Source: Algibacter miyuki | Lineage (GTDB): Bacteria > Bacteroidota > Bacteroidia > Flavobacteriales > Flavobacteriaceae | Length of the DNA: 64,000 nt | Strand: one strand, 5' to 3' | NCBI RefSeq assembly: GCF_042427745.1 | Contig: NZ_JBHMFA010000009.1 | Translations under genes and position numbers: made by a program | Notes under the pieces: model-generated | The model's input: only the letters and a program-made list of their open reading frames with translations | Databases searched by the model: none | Told to the model about the DNA's origin: nothing | Shown: one piece after another, positions 18,149 to 26,790 of the stretch | Layout of the letters: every line of letters starts with the position of its first letter | Position numbering within the stretch: the first letter of the stretch is position 1

Positions 18149-18919
18149 TTATAAACGAATCACAAAGTCTTCACGAACTTGTTCTTTTCTGAAGAACACA
18201 AAACCCCAGAAAAAGGTGTCGATAGTTACTGTTACTTTTGGGTGCTTTTTTATGGTGTTCCAAGCTTCCGTCATTCCTGGAGACCAATAGATGTCGTCAA
18301 AAATAAAAACAGAGTCGTTGTGCGCTGTATCTAAAAGTAATTCGAAGTATTGTAAAGTAGCTTCCTTTTGGTGGTTGCCATCGAAGAAAATAAGATCGTA
18401 AGTTTGGAGTTTTAGTTTTTTAATTTCAGTATTAAAATCTCCCGTAATTACAGAAATATTTTTGTAACCCAACTGTTCAAAATTCTGTTTAGTAAAGTTC
18501 GCAATATTCGGGCAACCTTCAATAGTTGTAATTTTTGCTTGGCGATGCCCTAAATGCATGGCTGTTGTGGCAATGCCTAATGATGTACCTAATTCTAATA
18601 TGTTTTCTGGTTTAAAATATGCCGTAAGCCGGTATAATAGTTTTGCCCGTTTGTTGGTAGAACCTGCGTTTTTTGCCATACTAGCAATACTTCGGTTTTG
18701 CTGTTTCATGAGTTGGGAGCCAGCGCCTAAATCGGTAACTTCTATGCTTTCTGTGTTTTTTAAAAGAGTAGAAGTATAGTTTAAAAGGGCATTATAATCA
18801 GGATATTTCTTTTTGTCGTAAAAACATTTGGTAATTAAATCGAAGACAAAAGGGGAGTGTACACCGTGCTCGTTAGTCGATTTTAATAAAAACTTAAAGT
18901 ATTGTGTTATTTGGTACAT
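18149..18919 (-). CDS. Class I SAM-dependent methyltransferase
   Basis: A 256-residue soluble protein with a Rossmann-type methyltransferase core. Motif I is ENILELGTSLGIATTAM (about residues 104-120), the acidic SAM-ribose residue is in TTIEGCP, and the motif near residue 175 is YDLIFFDGNHQ. The arrangement with DGNH and FDDIYWSPG is close to O-methyltransferases of the class I family, such as those acting on small molecules. The first 100 residues are a helical cap that I do not recognise. The substrate is unknown. It converges with the OmpA-like gene and has no partner gene on the same strand. Confidence 0.85.
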   Translation of the reverse strand: MYQITQYFKFLLKSTNEHGVHSPFVFDLITKCFYDKKKYPDYNALLNYTSTLLKNTESIEVTDLGAGSQLMKQQNRSIASMAKNAGSTNKRAKLLYRLTAYFKPENILELGTSLGIATTAMHLGHRQAKITTIEGCPNIANFTKQNFEQLGYKNISVITGDFNTEIKKLKLQTYDLIFFDGNHQKEATLQYFELLLDTAHNDSVFIFDDIYWSPGMTEAWNTIKKHPKVTVTIDTFFWGFVFFRKEQVREDFVIRL

Positions 18920-19057
18920 AACGAGGCGCTGTGCAAGCGCTAAAGGTTTCTGTGGTTGGTTTTTCTTCAGAAAAGGTTTGTTTTATGTTTTCCGAAGCAT
19001 CATTTATATAAGGCCGCAAAGTATGTAAAACTTCAACTAAAAAAATGAATTTAAATA

Positions 19058-20092
19058 TTATTCTTCAATAGGCGTTATGGCGATATATATTTCGGTAATC
19101 CAATCGGCAGGGTTTGGCGTTTTAGCGGGGTCGTTTCTGTAAATTTCTAAAGTTGTTCCACCTTCTAAAACGTTTAAACCATTTTCAGGAATGTAGCTCA
19201 TGGCTTTCTCCCAAGCTTCTTTTAAGTTACTGTAATTCCCTGTTAATACCGTTTTTACGGCTCTAAAAGGTTGAAGTTGTCCGGTAAGTACATCACTTTC
19301 TTCTGATACTATTTTTTCGGTAGTCGGTATACAGTAAGAAAACATAACGGCATTATTTTCATCATCCCAATTATGATAAATTATAAAAGGAGAACCTGCG
19401 ATTTGTATTTGATTTTTAGCGGCATATTGCCCTAGTTTTGGTAGCGTTTTTTGAATTTGTACTGGAAGTTCGCTTATCTTGCATGACGCTGTATTGTATA
19501 AGTAATACCCGCCACCGTGTGTTGTGATACCCGTATTTTTGATGCTATATTTTTTCATGCTAGCAACAGTAACGCTGTCTAGTTTAAATAAACCACGTTC
19601 AAAATCGGGACCAACCATGTCTTCCATAGGGCCATTAAAAGCGGTGTACATTTTCGTCATAAAATCTTGTTTACCGCTCATGATCCAAGTGACTTTAGTG
19701 CCCTCGTTTTGTGATTCGAAGGTCCATTCTACATCAGCTTCACTTTCATAAGGCGTTATAAAATTTAGTTTTTGCGAAATATTTTTATTTTCTATTACGT
19801 TTAAAGTCGTCATGCTACCTTGCCCTAACAAATCGCCGTGCCAAGTATAACCGCTATTTACTCCGCTCGATGGATCTAAATAAGTAAGTGTCGCAGTAGG
19901 TTCTTGTTCTAACCATGGCGAAAATTCAGTCCAATTTTTATAATCGTTTACCTCATTAAAAATTATAGATGTAGGCGCTGCAATTATACGGCTTTTAGAA
20001 AAGCTAAATTCATTGGGTTGAACAGCAATATAAATGGCCGTACCAATAATACTGATAAGTAAAAGAAACAAAATATACTTAAACGTTTTCAT
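19058..20092 (-). CDS. SRPBCC-fold protein with C-terminal GyrI-like effector-binding domain, membrane anchored
   Basis: From the start at 20092 the protein has 344 residues. A hydrophobic N-terminal segment (KYILFLLLISIIGTAIYIAV) gives one membrane anchor. Residues about 30-180 resemble an SRPBCC/polyketide-cyclase domain (YKNWTEFSPWLE, then TWHGDLLGQGSM). The C-terminal 150 residues resemble the GyrI-like small-molecule-binding fold (QPFRAVKTVLTGNYSNLKEAW, ending WITEIYIAITPI). The longest frame starts at 20137, but its first 15 residues are not signal-like and would run into the promoter box at 20125-20132, so 20092 is chosen. The ligand is unknown. Confidence 0.8.
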   Translation of the reverse strand: MKTFKYILFLLLISIIGTAIYIAVQPNEFSFSKSRIIAAPTSIIFNEVNDYKNWTEFSPWLEQEPTATLTYLDPSSGVNSGYTWHGDLLGQGSMTTLNVIENKNISQKLNFITPYESEADVEWTFESQNEGTKVTWIMSGKQDFMTKMYTAFNGPMEDMVGPDFERGLFKLDSVTVASMKKYSIKNTGITTHGGGYYLYNTASCKISELPVQIQKTLPKLGQYAAKNQIQIAGSPFIIYHNWDDENNAVMFSYCIPTTEKIVSEESDVLTGQLQPFRAVKTVLTGNYSNLKEAWEKAMSYIPENGLNVLEGGTTLEIYRNDPAKTPNPADWITEIYIAITPIEE

Positions 20093-20124
20093 TGAATTTG
20101 AGTTTGAGAGAATTAATCGAAATT

Positions 20125-20132
20125 CAAAGATA
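20125..20132 (-). promoter_or_regulatory. -7 promoter element that decides the start of the SRPBCC gene
   Basis: TATCTTTG on the reverse strand fits TAnnTTTG and lies 32 bases before the ATG at 20092, inside the longer alternative frame. Confidence 0.6.
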
Positions 20133-20283
20133 ATCATTTTTAAATTTCGATTAATAAATTATTACATTTGCTGAATTAGTAATGGCTTTTTATTATCGAA
20201 ATATTAAATTATCGTTATAATCAATACTTAAATGTAGTTGTAGGCCTTGTTATTGTAAGTTGAATTAAATAATAATAAAAATT

Positions 20284-22323
20284 ATGAAACTGAAATCAGT
20301 TGTTGGAATTGCAATCGTGAATTTAATGCTTTTCTCATGTGGAGACACGAAAAAAGAAACGGTTGTAGTAGATGAAACAAAGAAGGAAACCGTGGCATTT
20401 AATTATGATGTAGATGAGTTTGCCGATATAAAAATATTGAAATACCAAATTCCGGGTTGGGAGCAGTTAACGTTGAAGGAGCAAAAGTTGGTGTACTATT
20501 TAACGCAAGCTGGTTTGTCTGGTCGCGATATTATGTGGGATCAAAACTACCGTTATAATTTAAAAATCAGAAAAGCTTTAGAGCATGTTTATACTAGTTA
20601 TGCTGGTGATAAAACATCGAAAGATTGGTCGAATTTTGAAACCTATTTAAAACGTGTTTGGTTTAGTAATGGTATTCATCATCATTATTCAAACGATAAA
20701 TTAAAACCTGAATTCTCTTCTGAATACCTAAAAGGACTATTAGCAGAAACAAGTACAGTGTTAGACGGAGAAGCTTTTGATGTTATTTTTAATGATGCCG
20801 ATAATAAAAAAGTGAACCAAGCTCAAGGCGTGGATAATGTAGGGCTTTCTGCAGTTAATTTTTACGGTCCAAATGTTACCAATGCAGATGTGGAAGCGTT
20901 TTATAAAGCTAAAAAATCTCCAAATCCAGATAAGCCATTATCTTTTGGCTTGAACTCGCAGTTGGTGAAAGAAAACGGTGTTTTAAAAGAGCGCGTGTAT
21001 AAATCGGGAGGACTCTACGGATCTGCAATTGATGAAATTATTACATGGTTAGAATTGGCAAAAACTGTTGCTGAAAATGATGCACAAGGGCATGCTTTAG
21101 GTTTGTTAATAGACTATTATAAAACGGGAGATTTACAAACTTGGGACGATTATAACGTAGCCTGGACAGGGGCTACTGAAGGTAATGTGGATTACATTAA
21201 TAGTTTTATAGAAGTTTATAACGATCCGTTAGGTTACCGTGGTTCTTACGAGAGTATTATCCAAATTAATGATTTTGATATGTCTCAAAAAATGAAAGTT
21301 TTATCGGATAATGCACAATGGTTTGAAGATAATTCACCATTAATGGACGAGCATAAAAAAGAAAAAGTAGTTGGGGTTACTTATAAGGTGGTAAACGTGG
21401 CTGGCGAGGCTGGTGATGCCTCTCCAAGTACGCCAATTGGTGTGAATTTGCCAAATGCTAACTGGATTCGTTCGGCAGTAGGAAGCAAGTCGGTTTCCTT
21501 AGGAAATATTATAAATGCTTCTAATAATGCTGGAAGTTCAGGGAAATTAAAGGAATTTGTTCATGATGAAGAAGAACTTCAGTTAGAAGAAGAATATGGT
21601 CAATTAGGTGATAAATTGCATACTGCATTACACGAAGTTATTGGGCATGCCTCAGGAAAGTTAAATCCTGGTGTTGGTGAAACTAAAGAAACTTTAAAAA
21701 ATTATGCTTCAACTTTAGAAGAAGGTCGTGCAGATTTAGTGGGCTTATTTTATTTATATAACCCTAAATTACAAGAGCTTGGTCTTGTACCAGATTGGAA
21801 AAAAGTGGCTATGGCAGCTTACGATGGTTATATTAGAAATGGTTTAATGACGCAGTTAGTACGTTTAAATTTAGGTGATAATGTAGAAGAAGCTCACATG
21901 AGAAATCGTCAATGGGTTTCTGGATGGGCGTTTGAAAAAGGGAAAGCAGATAATGTTATTGAAAAAGTAACACGCAACGGAAAAACCTATTTCAATATTA
22001 ATGACTATGATAAATTGCATGACCTTTTTGGACAGCTATTAAGAGAAACACAACGTATAAAATCTGAAGGAGATTATAAGGCTGTTGAAGCTTTAGTAGA
22101 GGGTTACGGTGTAAAAGTGGATCAAGCTATTCATGCTGAGGTTTTAGAACGTAACAAACAATTTAATTCTGCTCCTTATAGAGGTTATGTAAACCCTGTT
22201 TTAGTTCCAGAAACTAATGACGAAGGTGAAATAACGAAAATAAACGTGACGCAACCAGAAACTTTTGTTGAGCAAATGTTAGCTTATAGTAAGCATTTCA
22301 ATTTTCTGCCAGAAGTAAACTAG
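20284..22323 (+). CDS. Dipeptidyl-peptidase III-like M49 metallopeptidase, lipoprotein
   Basis: A 679-residue protein with an SPII signal (LMLFSC, Cys at residue 19) that places it in the envelope. The zinc motif typical of M49 peptidases is present as HEVIGH (in LHTALHEVIGHASGKL), where a six-residue HExxGH replaces the usual HExxH, and the third ligand lies in EEGRAD about 50 residues later. M49 enzymes remove dipeptides from the N-terminus of oligopeptides. Such Bacteroidota proteins are often mislabelled dihydrofolate reductase in databases; nothing in the sequence supports that. A role in peptide scavenging in the periplasm is inferred. Confidence 0.88.
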   Translation: MKLKSVVGIAIVNLMLFSCGDTKKETVVVDETKKETVAFNYDVDEFADIKILKYQIPGWEQLTLKEQKLVYYLTQAGLSGRDIMWDQNYRYNLKIRKALEHVYTSYAGDKTSKDWSNFETYLKRVWFSNGIHHHYSNDKLKPEFSSEYLKGLLAETSTVLDGEAFDVIFNDADNKKVNQAQGVDNVGLSAVNFYGPNVTNADVEAFYKAKKSPNPDKPLSFGLNSQLVKENGVLKERVYKSGGLYGSAIDEIITWLELAKTVAENDAQGHALGLLIDYYKTGDLQTWDDYNVAWTGATEGNVDYINSFIEVYNDPLGYRGSYESIIQINDFDMSQKMKVLSDNAQWFEDNSPLMDEHKKEKVVGVTYKVVNVAGEAGDASPSTPIGVNLPNANWIRSAVGSKSVSLGNIINASNNAGSSGKLKEFVHDEEELQLEEEYGQLGDKLHTALHEVIGHASGKLNPGVGETKETLKNYASTLEEGRADLVGLFYLYNPKLQELGLVPDWKKVAMAAYDGYIRNGLMTQLVRLNLGDNVEEAHMRNRQWVSGWAFEKGKADNVIEKVTRNGKTYFNINDYDKLHDLFGQLLRETQRIKSEGDYKAVEALVEGYGVKVDQAIHAEVLERNKQFNSAPYRGYVNPVLVPETNDEGEITKINVTQPETFVEQMLAYSKHFNFLPEVN

Positions 22324-22346
22324 ATAGAAAATAATATCTCATTTTT

Positions 22347-22380
22347 AAAACAGAATCTTATTTCAAGGTTCTGTTTTTTT
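22347..22380 (+). terminator. Terminator of the M49 peptidase gene
   Basis: A stem of CAGAATCTT with AAGGTTCTG (22351-22359 with 22365-22373), extended by A-T pairs and followed by seven T, 27 bases past the stop. Confidence 0.85.
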
Positions 22381-22449
22381 GTTTACACTAAACGTTAAAA
22401 GGATAATATTAATAAGTAGAAGTACACCGATAATAATTAAGATTTTCAT
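22363..22449 (-). CDS. Possible 28-residue membrane peptide
   Basis: A short reverse frame encodes 28 residues, nearly all Ile, Leu and Val after MK (MKILIIIGVLLLINIILLTF), ending in a polar tail. This would be a single membrane span. Its stop codon falls within the terminator of the neighbouring gene, and there is no promoter box just upstream. AT-rich DNA easily produces such frames, so support is weak; it could equally be the residue of a decayed gene. Confidence 0.3.
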   Translation of the reverse strand: MKILIIIGVLLLINIILLTFSVNKKTEP

Positions 22450-22977
22450 ATTCAGTTGGTTTAATAGCTATTTAGCAGATGCATAACTTTTAAAAAGGTT
22501 GCGTCTAAAACACATAATTATTTGTAAAACATTTGATTATGTGTGTTTTAACGAGGTTTTATCTGTTTTTTATAGTTCAAAATAATAGGCGTTTTAACGA
22601 ATTCAATTTATGGTGTTTCGTTAACAGTCGCTTTATCAAGGTCTTCGTTTTTTTAAGAAAAGCACGTTGTTAGAATGCCTAAAAGCAATAGTGTTTTCTC
22701 TATGATTTTTATAATTATTGTTTTTAGTTAATAGCTGTATAAATCTAATGAATGTACAGTCTTTAGGAAATACCCAATGTTGGGTATATTTTGCATGAAA
22801 AGGCTTTGTTTACAGGGTTTTATTTCTACTCGGAGAAAAGTGTGGTATAAATAGATGTTCTGATGAAGCTTGAATGAGGTGGCACTATTAATATTTACAG
22901 GAAGAATAATACCGTAAAAGGAATAGCTTAGAATAAAAAAAATAATGTTTTTAAAAGAAGTATTTCAATAAAAATGT
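22450..22977. other. Gene-free spacer of about 530 bases
   Basis: I see no coding frame with convincing composition on either strand. The only structured item is a perfect palindrome at 22770-22787, listed separately. The rest is AT-rich and may contain remnants of a lost gene. Confidence 0.5.
22770..22787. repeat. 18-base palindrome, possible operator
   Basis: ATACCCAA, two bases, TTGGGTAT: a perfect 8+8 inverted repeat in the middle of the spacer. It is too short and lacks a T run for a terminator. A dimeric regulator could bind it, but no adjacent gene is obviously controlled. Confidence 0.4.
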
Positions 22978-23163
22978 CTACTTAAAAAAGTATTTAATAG
23001 CAACAATCATAAGAATAAAACCAATAAAGGCAGCTAAAACCCAAATACTTCCGCTGTAGAAACGCTTATGAAGTTTAAGGTCTTTTCGGTAGGTAAAACC
23101 GATAACAATGGCAAATACAATAAAAAATAATACACCGAAAATCATTTGACCATTACTAAACAT
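22978..23163 (-). CDS. Small two-span membrane protein of unknown function
   Basis: A reverse-strand frame. From the second Met (23163) it has 61 residues; the longer frame from 23181 adds six polar residues (MHKNRD). Two hydrophobic segments are clear: MIFGVLFFIVFAIVIGFTY and the stretch ending WVLAAFIGFILMIVAIKYFF. They are joined by a basic loop (RKDLKLHKRFY). It is probably an inner-membrane protein. I recall similar hypothetical proteins in Flavobacteriaceae, without a known function. It is divergent from the MazG-like gene, 73 bases away. Confidence 0.65.
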   Translation of the reverse strand: MFSNGQMIFGVLFFIVFAIVIGFTYRKDLKLHKRFYSGSIWVLAAFIGFILMIVAIKYFFK

Positions 23164-23236
23164 ATCCCTATTTTTATGCAAATTTAATTAATACTTACGA
23201 GATTTCTGCGCTTGTAGAAGTTTAAAAATATAATTT

Positions 23237-23623
23237 ATGAAGAATAAAATAGAAGCTGTAAAAGCCTTTCATACGGCATATAAAATTGGATACAGAGAAA
23301 ACCCAAAAGCCGATTTGGGTGATGCTAAAAATATACTTCGTTTTAATTTAATGAAAGAAGAAAATGAAGAGTATCTTGAAGCCGCAAAGAACAACGATTT
23401 AGTTGAGGTTGCAGATGCGCTAGGCGATATGCTTTATATTTTATGTGGCACCATTATAGAGCATGGTATGCAACACAAAATTGAAGAAGTTTTTGAAGAA
23501 ATCCAACGTAGTAATATGAGTAAGTTAGATGAAAATGGTGAGCCTATTTACCGAGAAGATGGTAAAGTATTGAAAGGGCCAAACTATTTTCAGCCCAATA
23601 TAAAAGCTATTTTAGATAAATAA
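23237..23623 (+). CDS. MazG-like nucleoside triphosphate pyrophosphohydrolase
   Basis: A 128-residue all-alpha NTP-pyrophosphatase. The metal-binding motifs of the MazG/HisE/dUTPase-like superfamily are present: EENEEYLEA (ExxE of helix one) and EVADALGDMLYILCG (ExxD of helix two). The C-terminal segment (GEPIYREDGKVLKGPNYFQP) is the characteristic tail of the phosphoribosyl-ATP-pyrophosphohydrolase-like group, which is separate from true HisE. It likely removes aberrant or excess nucleotides in the cytoplasm. Specific substrate unknown. Confidence 0.85.
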   Translation: MKNKIEAVKAFHTAYKIGYRENPKADLGDAKNILRFNLMKEENEEYLEAAKNNDLVEVADALGDMLYILCGTIIEHGMQHKIEEVFEEIQRSNMSKLDENGEPIYREDGKVLKGPNYFQPNIKAILDK

Positions 23624-23680
23624 ATTTATAATCTAATTATAAATTGAAACAAAGGTGTTAATGATTATAAATATGTTTAA

Positions 23681-26600
23681 ATGAAAAAAATTATTGTTGT
23701 TTTAATGGTTGTATTCGGTTTTATTATTACGAGTTGTAGTAATGAAAGAGATGGAGGTGCAAAAGTTTTGGTGTTTTCAAAAACCTCAGGTTATAAGCAT
23801 AAGTCAATTCCAAAAGGAATAGCAGCTATTGAAAAACTAGGTTTGGAGAATGGTTTTAAGGTAGATACTACAAAAAATGCCGATTTATTTACTGATGAGA
23901 ATTTAAAAAACTATAGTGCCATAATATTTTTAAGTACTACCGGTAATGTCTTAGACAATAAACAAGAAGCGGCTTTCGAACGTTATATTCAAGCAGGGGG
24001 TGGTTATGTTGGTATTCATGCGGCAGCAGATACAGAATATGATTGGGGCTGGTACAGCAAATTAGCTGGAGCACAATTTTTAAGTCATCCAAAAGGTACT
24101 CCAGAAGCCGATTTTATCGTAAAAGATAAAAACTTTATTGCGAATAAGCATTTAAAGGATACGGTTTGGCATAGAACCGATGAATTGTATAATTACAAAA
24201 AAATCAATCCAGATGTTAATGTATTATTAACCTTAGATGAGTCTTCTTATAAAGGCGGAGAAAATGGCGATTTTCATCCTATTGCATGGTATCATGATTA
24301 TGATGGTGGACGCGCATTTTACACAGGAGGAGGGCATACCAACGAAAGTTTTGAAGAATCAGATTTCCTAAAACATATTTTAGGAGGTATTCAATATGCT
24401 ATTGGAAAAAATGAAAATCTAGATTACAGTAAATCTACCACTCAAATCCCGCCAGATGCCGATCGCTTTTCTAAAGTAACCTTAATTGAAGGTGACTTTT
24501 TTGAACCTACAGAAATGACTGTTTTTCCTAATAATGATGTACTTGTTGGAGAACGTAGAGGTAAAATAAAACTATATAAGGCTGCTACAAAGGAGTTGTT
24601 AGAAGTAGCTCAATTAGATGTGTACCATAAAACATTAAATACACCTAAAGTAAATGCCGAAGAAGGCCTTATGGGGTTACAAAAAGACCCTAACTACGAG
24701 ACTAATCATTGGGTTTACGTTTATTATAGTCCAACAGGAGATGCGTGGATAAACCGTTTATCTCGATTTAAATTTAAGGACGATGTGTTCGATTTAGCTT
24801 CAGAACAGGTAATCCTTGATGTTGATTCAGATAGAGAAATTTGTTGTCACACTGGTGGTTCTATTGCATTCGGATCTAATGGTTTACTATACCTTTCTAC
24901 AGGCGATAATACAACACCTTTTAATGAGAGAAATGTAGAATATGTAAGTAGTGGTTTTGCGCCTTTAAATGATATCCCTGGGCACGAGCAATACGATGCA
25001 AGGCGTTCATCAGGAAACACAAATGATTTAAGAGGTAAAATTTTAAGAATTAAAGTTAATGAAGATGGTAGTTATAGCATTCCTGAAGACAATTTATTTG
25101 CTGTAGGTGAAGAAAAAACAAGACCAGAAATTTATACTATGGGACATCGTAATCCATATCGTATTTCGGTAGATCCTAAAAAAGGCTATTTGTATTGGGG
25201 TGAAGTAGGGCCTGATTCTAGAAAAGATGATTTTAAAAATCGTGGTCCAAAAGGCTATGATGAGTTAGGGCAAGCGCAAAAAGCAGGTAATTTTGGATGG
25301 CCTTTATTTATTGCCAATAATATACCGTATGTGGATTATGATTATGAAACAGGCGAAAGCGGTATTACCTTTGATCCGAGTAAGCCTGTAAACGATTCCA
25401 AAAACAATACAGGGCTTACAATATTACCCGAAGCCATGCCTGCTTTTGTTTATTATCCGTATGCAAAGTCTGGCGATTTTCCACAAGTAGGAACAGGTGG
25501 CCGAAATGCTATGGCAGGTCCAACGTATTATTCCGATATGTTTCCTAATGGAGGCGGATTACCGGAGTATTACGATGGAAAATTAATTGTATACGATTGG
25601 ATGCGCGGATGGATGATGGCCGTAACTAATTTTGAAGATGGTACTTTTAATAAAATGGAACCCTTTGCTCCCGATGTAGAAATTAATTCGGCTATCGATA
25701 TGGAACTTAGTCCAGATGGAAGGCTTTATATTTTAGAATATGGTAGCGGATGGTATAGCCATAACTTAAATTCATCTTTAGGTTATATAGCTTACAATGA
25801 TGGTAACAGACCTCCTGTAATAGAAAAGGTTATGGTTGATAAAAATTCTGGAGCCGTACCGTTGACTATTACTGCCAAAGTAGAAGCTTTTGATCGCGAT
25901 GGTGATGCCATAGTTTATATATGGGATTTAGGAAATGGAGAAACTAAAGAAACAACGGAGCCTGAAATTACTTACAGCTATGCAGATATTGGAGAGTACA
26001 ATATTGCTTTGGATGTTAAAGATGAAAAAGGAGGTGTAACACATACCAATTTATCATCCATAGTTGCAGGGAATTCTAAACCTGTAGTAACTATCGATTT
26101 ATTAGGTGGCAATACAACAACTTTTACTTCAGGAACTCCTGTGAAATATAAAGTTACAGTAACCGATCCTGATGGAAATACAGATATCAATCCGAGCAAT
26201 ATTTTTGTTTCTGTAGATTATTTAGAAGGCATGGACGAGGCTAATGTAGCACTTGGACATCAAGAAGCTTCAGCGGAAATTACGGGTAAAGCCTTAACAC
26301 AAGCCATGGATTGTAAGGCGTGCCATAAAGAAAAAGAAGCCTCAATTGGACCTAATTATTTAGCTGTAGCTGAAAAATATAAACGCAAGAAAAAAAATAT
26401 TCCATATTTACAACATAAAATTAAGAATGGCGGCGGTGGCGTATGGGGCGAAGTAATGATGCCTGCGCACCCAAGTATTTCAAGTGAAGAAACTAGACAA
26501 ATAGCGACTTACATTATGTCGTTAGCTGAAAATGATGGAGATAAAAAATCATTACCTCAAGAAGGTAGCATTATGCCAAGCACTTCAAAAGACGAAAATG

Positions 26601-26698
26601 TATTGGTGCTTAAGGCGAGCTATACCGATAATGGTTTAAATGATGTACGACCATTAATAGGTGTAACATCAGTAAGACTTAAAAGAGAAAAGGAGTAG
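23681..26698 (+). CDS. Multidomain lipoprotein: ThuA, PQQ-type sugar dehydrogenase, PKD and cytochrome c
   Basis: A 1005-residue envelope protein with lipobox ITSC (Cys 19). Domain order: ThuA-like glutamine-amidotransferase fold (about 28-240, GGYVGIHAAADTEYDWGWY); a six-bladed propeller of the glucose/sorbosone dehydrogenase type (about 255-700, EEGLMGLQKDPNY, GHRNPYRISVDP, FGWPLF); a PKD domain (about 715-800, ITAKVEAFDRDGDAIVYIWDLGNG); and a C-terminal c-type heme site CxxCH (MDCKACHKEK, near residue 881). The layout suggests periplasmic oxidation of a sugar with electrons passed to the attached heme. Substrate is unknown. A strong hairpin follows. Confidence 0.88.
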   Translation: MKKIIVVLMVVFGFIITSCSNERDGGAKVLVFSKTSGYKHKSIPKGIAAIEKLGLENGFKVDTTKNADLFTDENLKNYSAIIFLSTTGNVLDNKQEAAFERYIQAGGGYVGIHAAADTEYDWGWYSKLAGAQFLSHPKGTPEADFIVKDKNFIANKHLKDTVWHRTDELYNYKKINPDVNVLLTLDESSYKGGENGDFHPIAWYHDYDGGRAFYTGGGHTNESFEESDFLKHILGGIQYAIGKNENLDYSKSTTQIPPDADRFSKVTLIEGDFFEPTEMTVFPNNDVLVGERRGKIKLYKAATKELLEVAQLDVYHKTLNTPKVNAEEGLMGLQKDPNYETNHWVYVYYSPTGDAWINRLSRFKFKDDVFDLASEQVILDVDSDREICCHTGGSIAFGSNGLLYLSTGDNTTPFNERNVEYVSSGFAPLNDIPGHEQYDARRSSGNTNDLRGKILRIKVNEDGSYSIPEDNLFAVGEEKTRPEIYTMGHRNPYRISVDPKKGYLYWGEVGPDSRKDDFKNRGPKGYDELGQAQKAGNFGWPLFIANNIPYVDYDYETGESGITFDPSKPVNDSKNNTGLTILPEAMPAFVYYPYAKSGDFPQVGTGGRNAMAGPTYYSDMFPNGGGLPEYYDGKLIVYDWMRGWMMAVTNFEDGTFNKMEPFAPDVEINSAIDMELSPDGRLYILEYGSGWYSHNLNSSLGYIAYNDGNRPPVIEKVMVDKNSGAVPLTITAKVEAFDRDGDAIVYIWDLGNGETKETTEPEITYSYADIGEYNIALDVKDEKGGVTHTNLSSIVAGNSKPVVTIDLLGGNTTTFTSGTPVKYKVTVTDPDGNTDINPSNIFVSVDYLEGMDEANVALGHQEASAEITGKALTQAMDCKACHKEKEASIGPNYLAVAEKYKRKKKNIPYLQHKIKNGGGGVWGEVMMPAHPSISSEETRQIATYIMSLAENDGDKKSLPQEGSIMPSTSKDENVLVLKASYTDNGLNDVRPLIGVTSVRLKREKE

Positions 26699-26721
26699 TC
26701 TTAAAAAACAATAATTAAAAG

Positions 26722-26760
26722 AAAACAGCCTCTAAAATTAATATTTTAGAGGCTGTTTTT
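26722..26760. terminator. Bidirectional terminator between the ThuA/dehydrogenase gene and ilvE
   Basis: A perfect 17-pair stem (26722-26738 with 26743-26759) with a four-base loop, with T runs on the forward strand and A-rich sequence on the other side. It serves two converging genes. Confidence 0.92.
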
Positions 26761-26790
26761 TATAGTTCTTATTTTGAATAGGAAGTCGGT

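Noticed and set aside
20284..22323. Dihydrofolate reductase, the label such proteins often carry
   Set aside because: The HEVIGH and EEGRAD motifs identify an M49 peptidase; nothing resembles a folate reductase.
22539..22676. 45-codon forward frame in the spacer
   Set aside because: Composition is random (Phe, Cys, Arg), no promoter box, no plausible start context.
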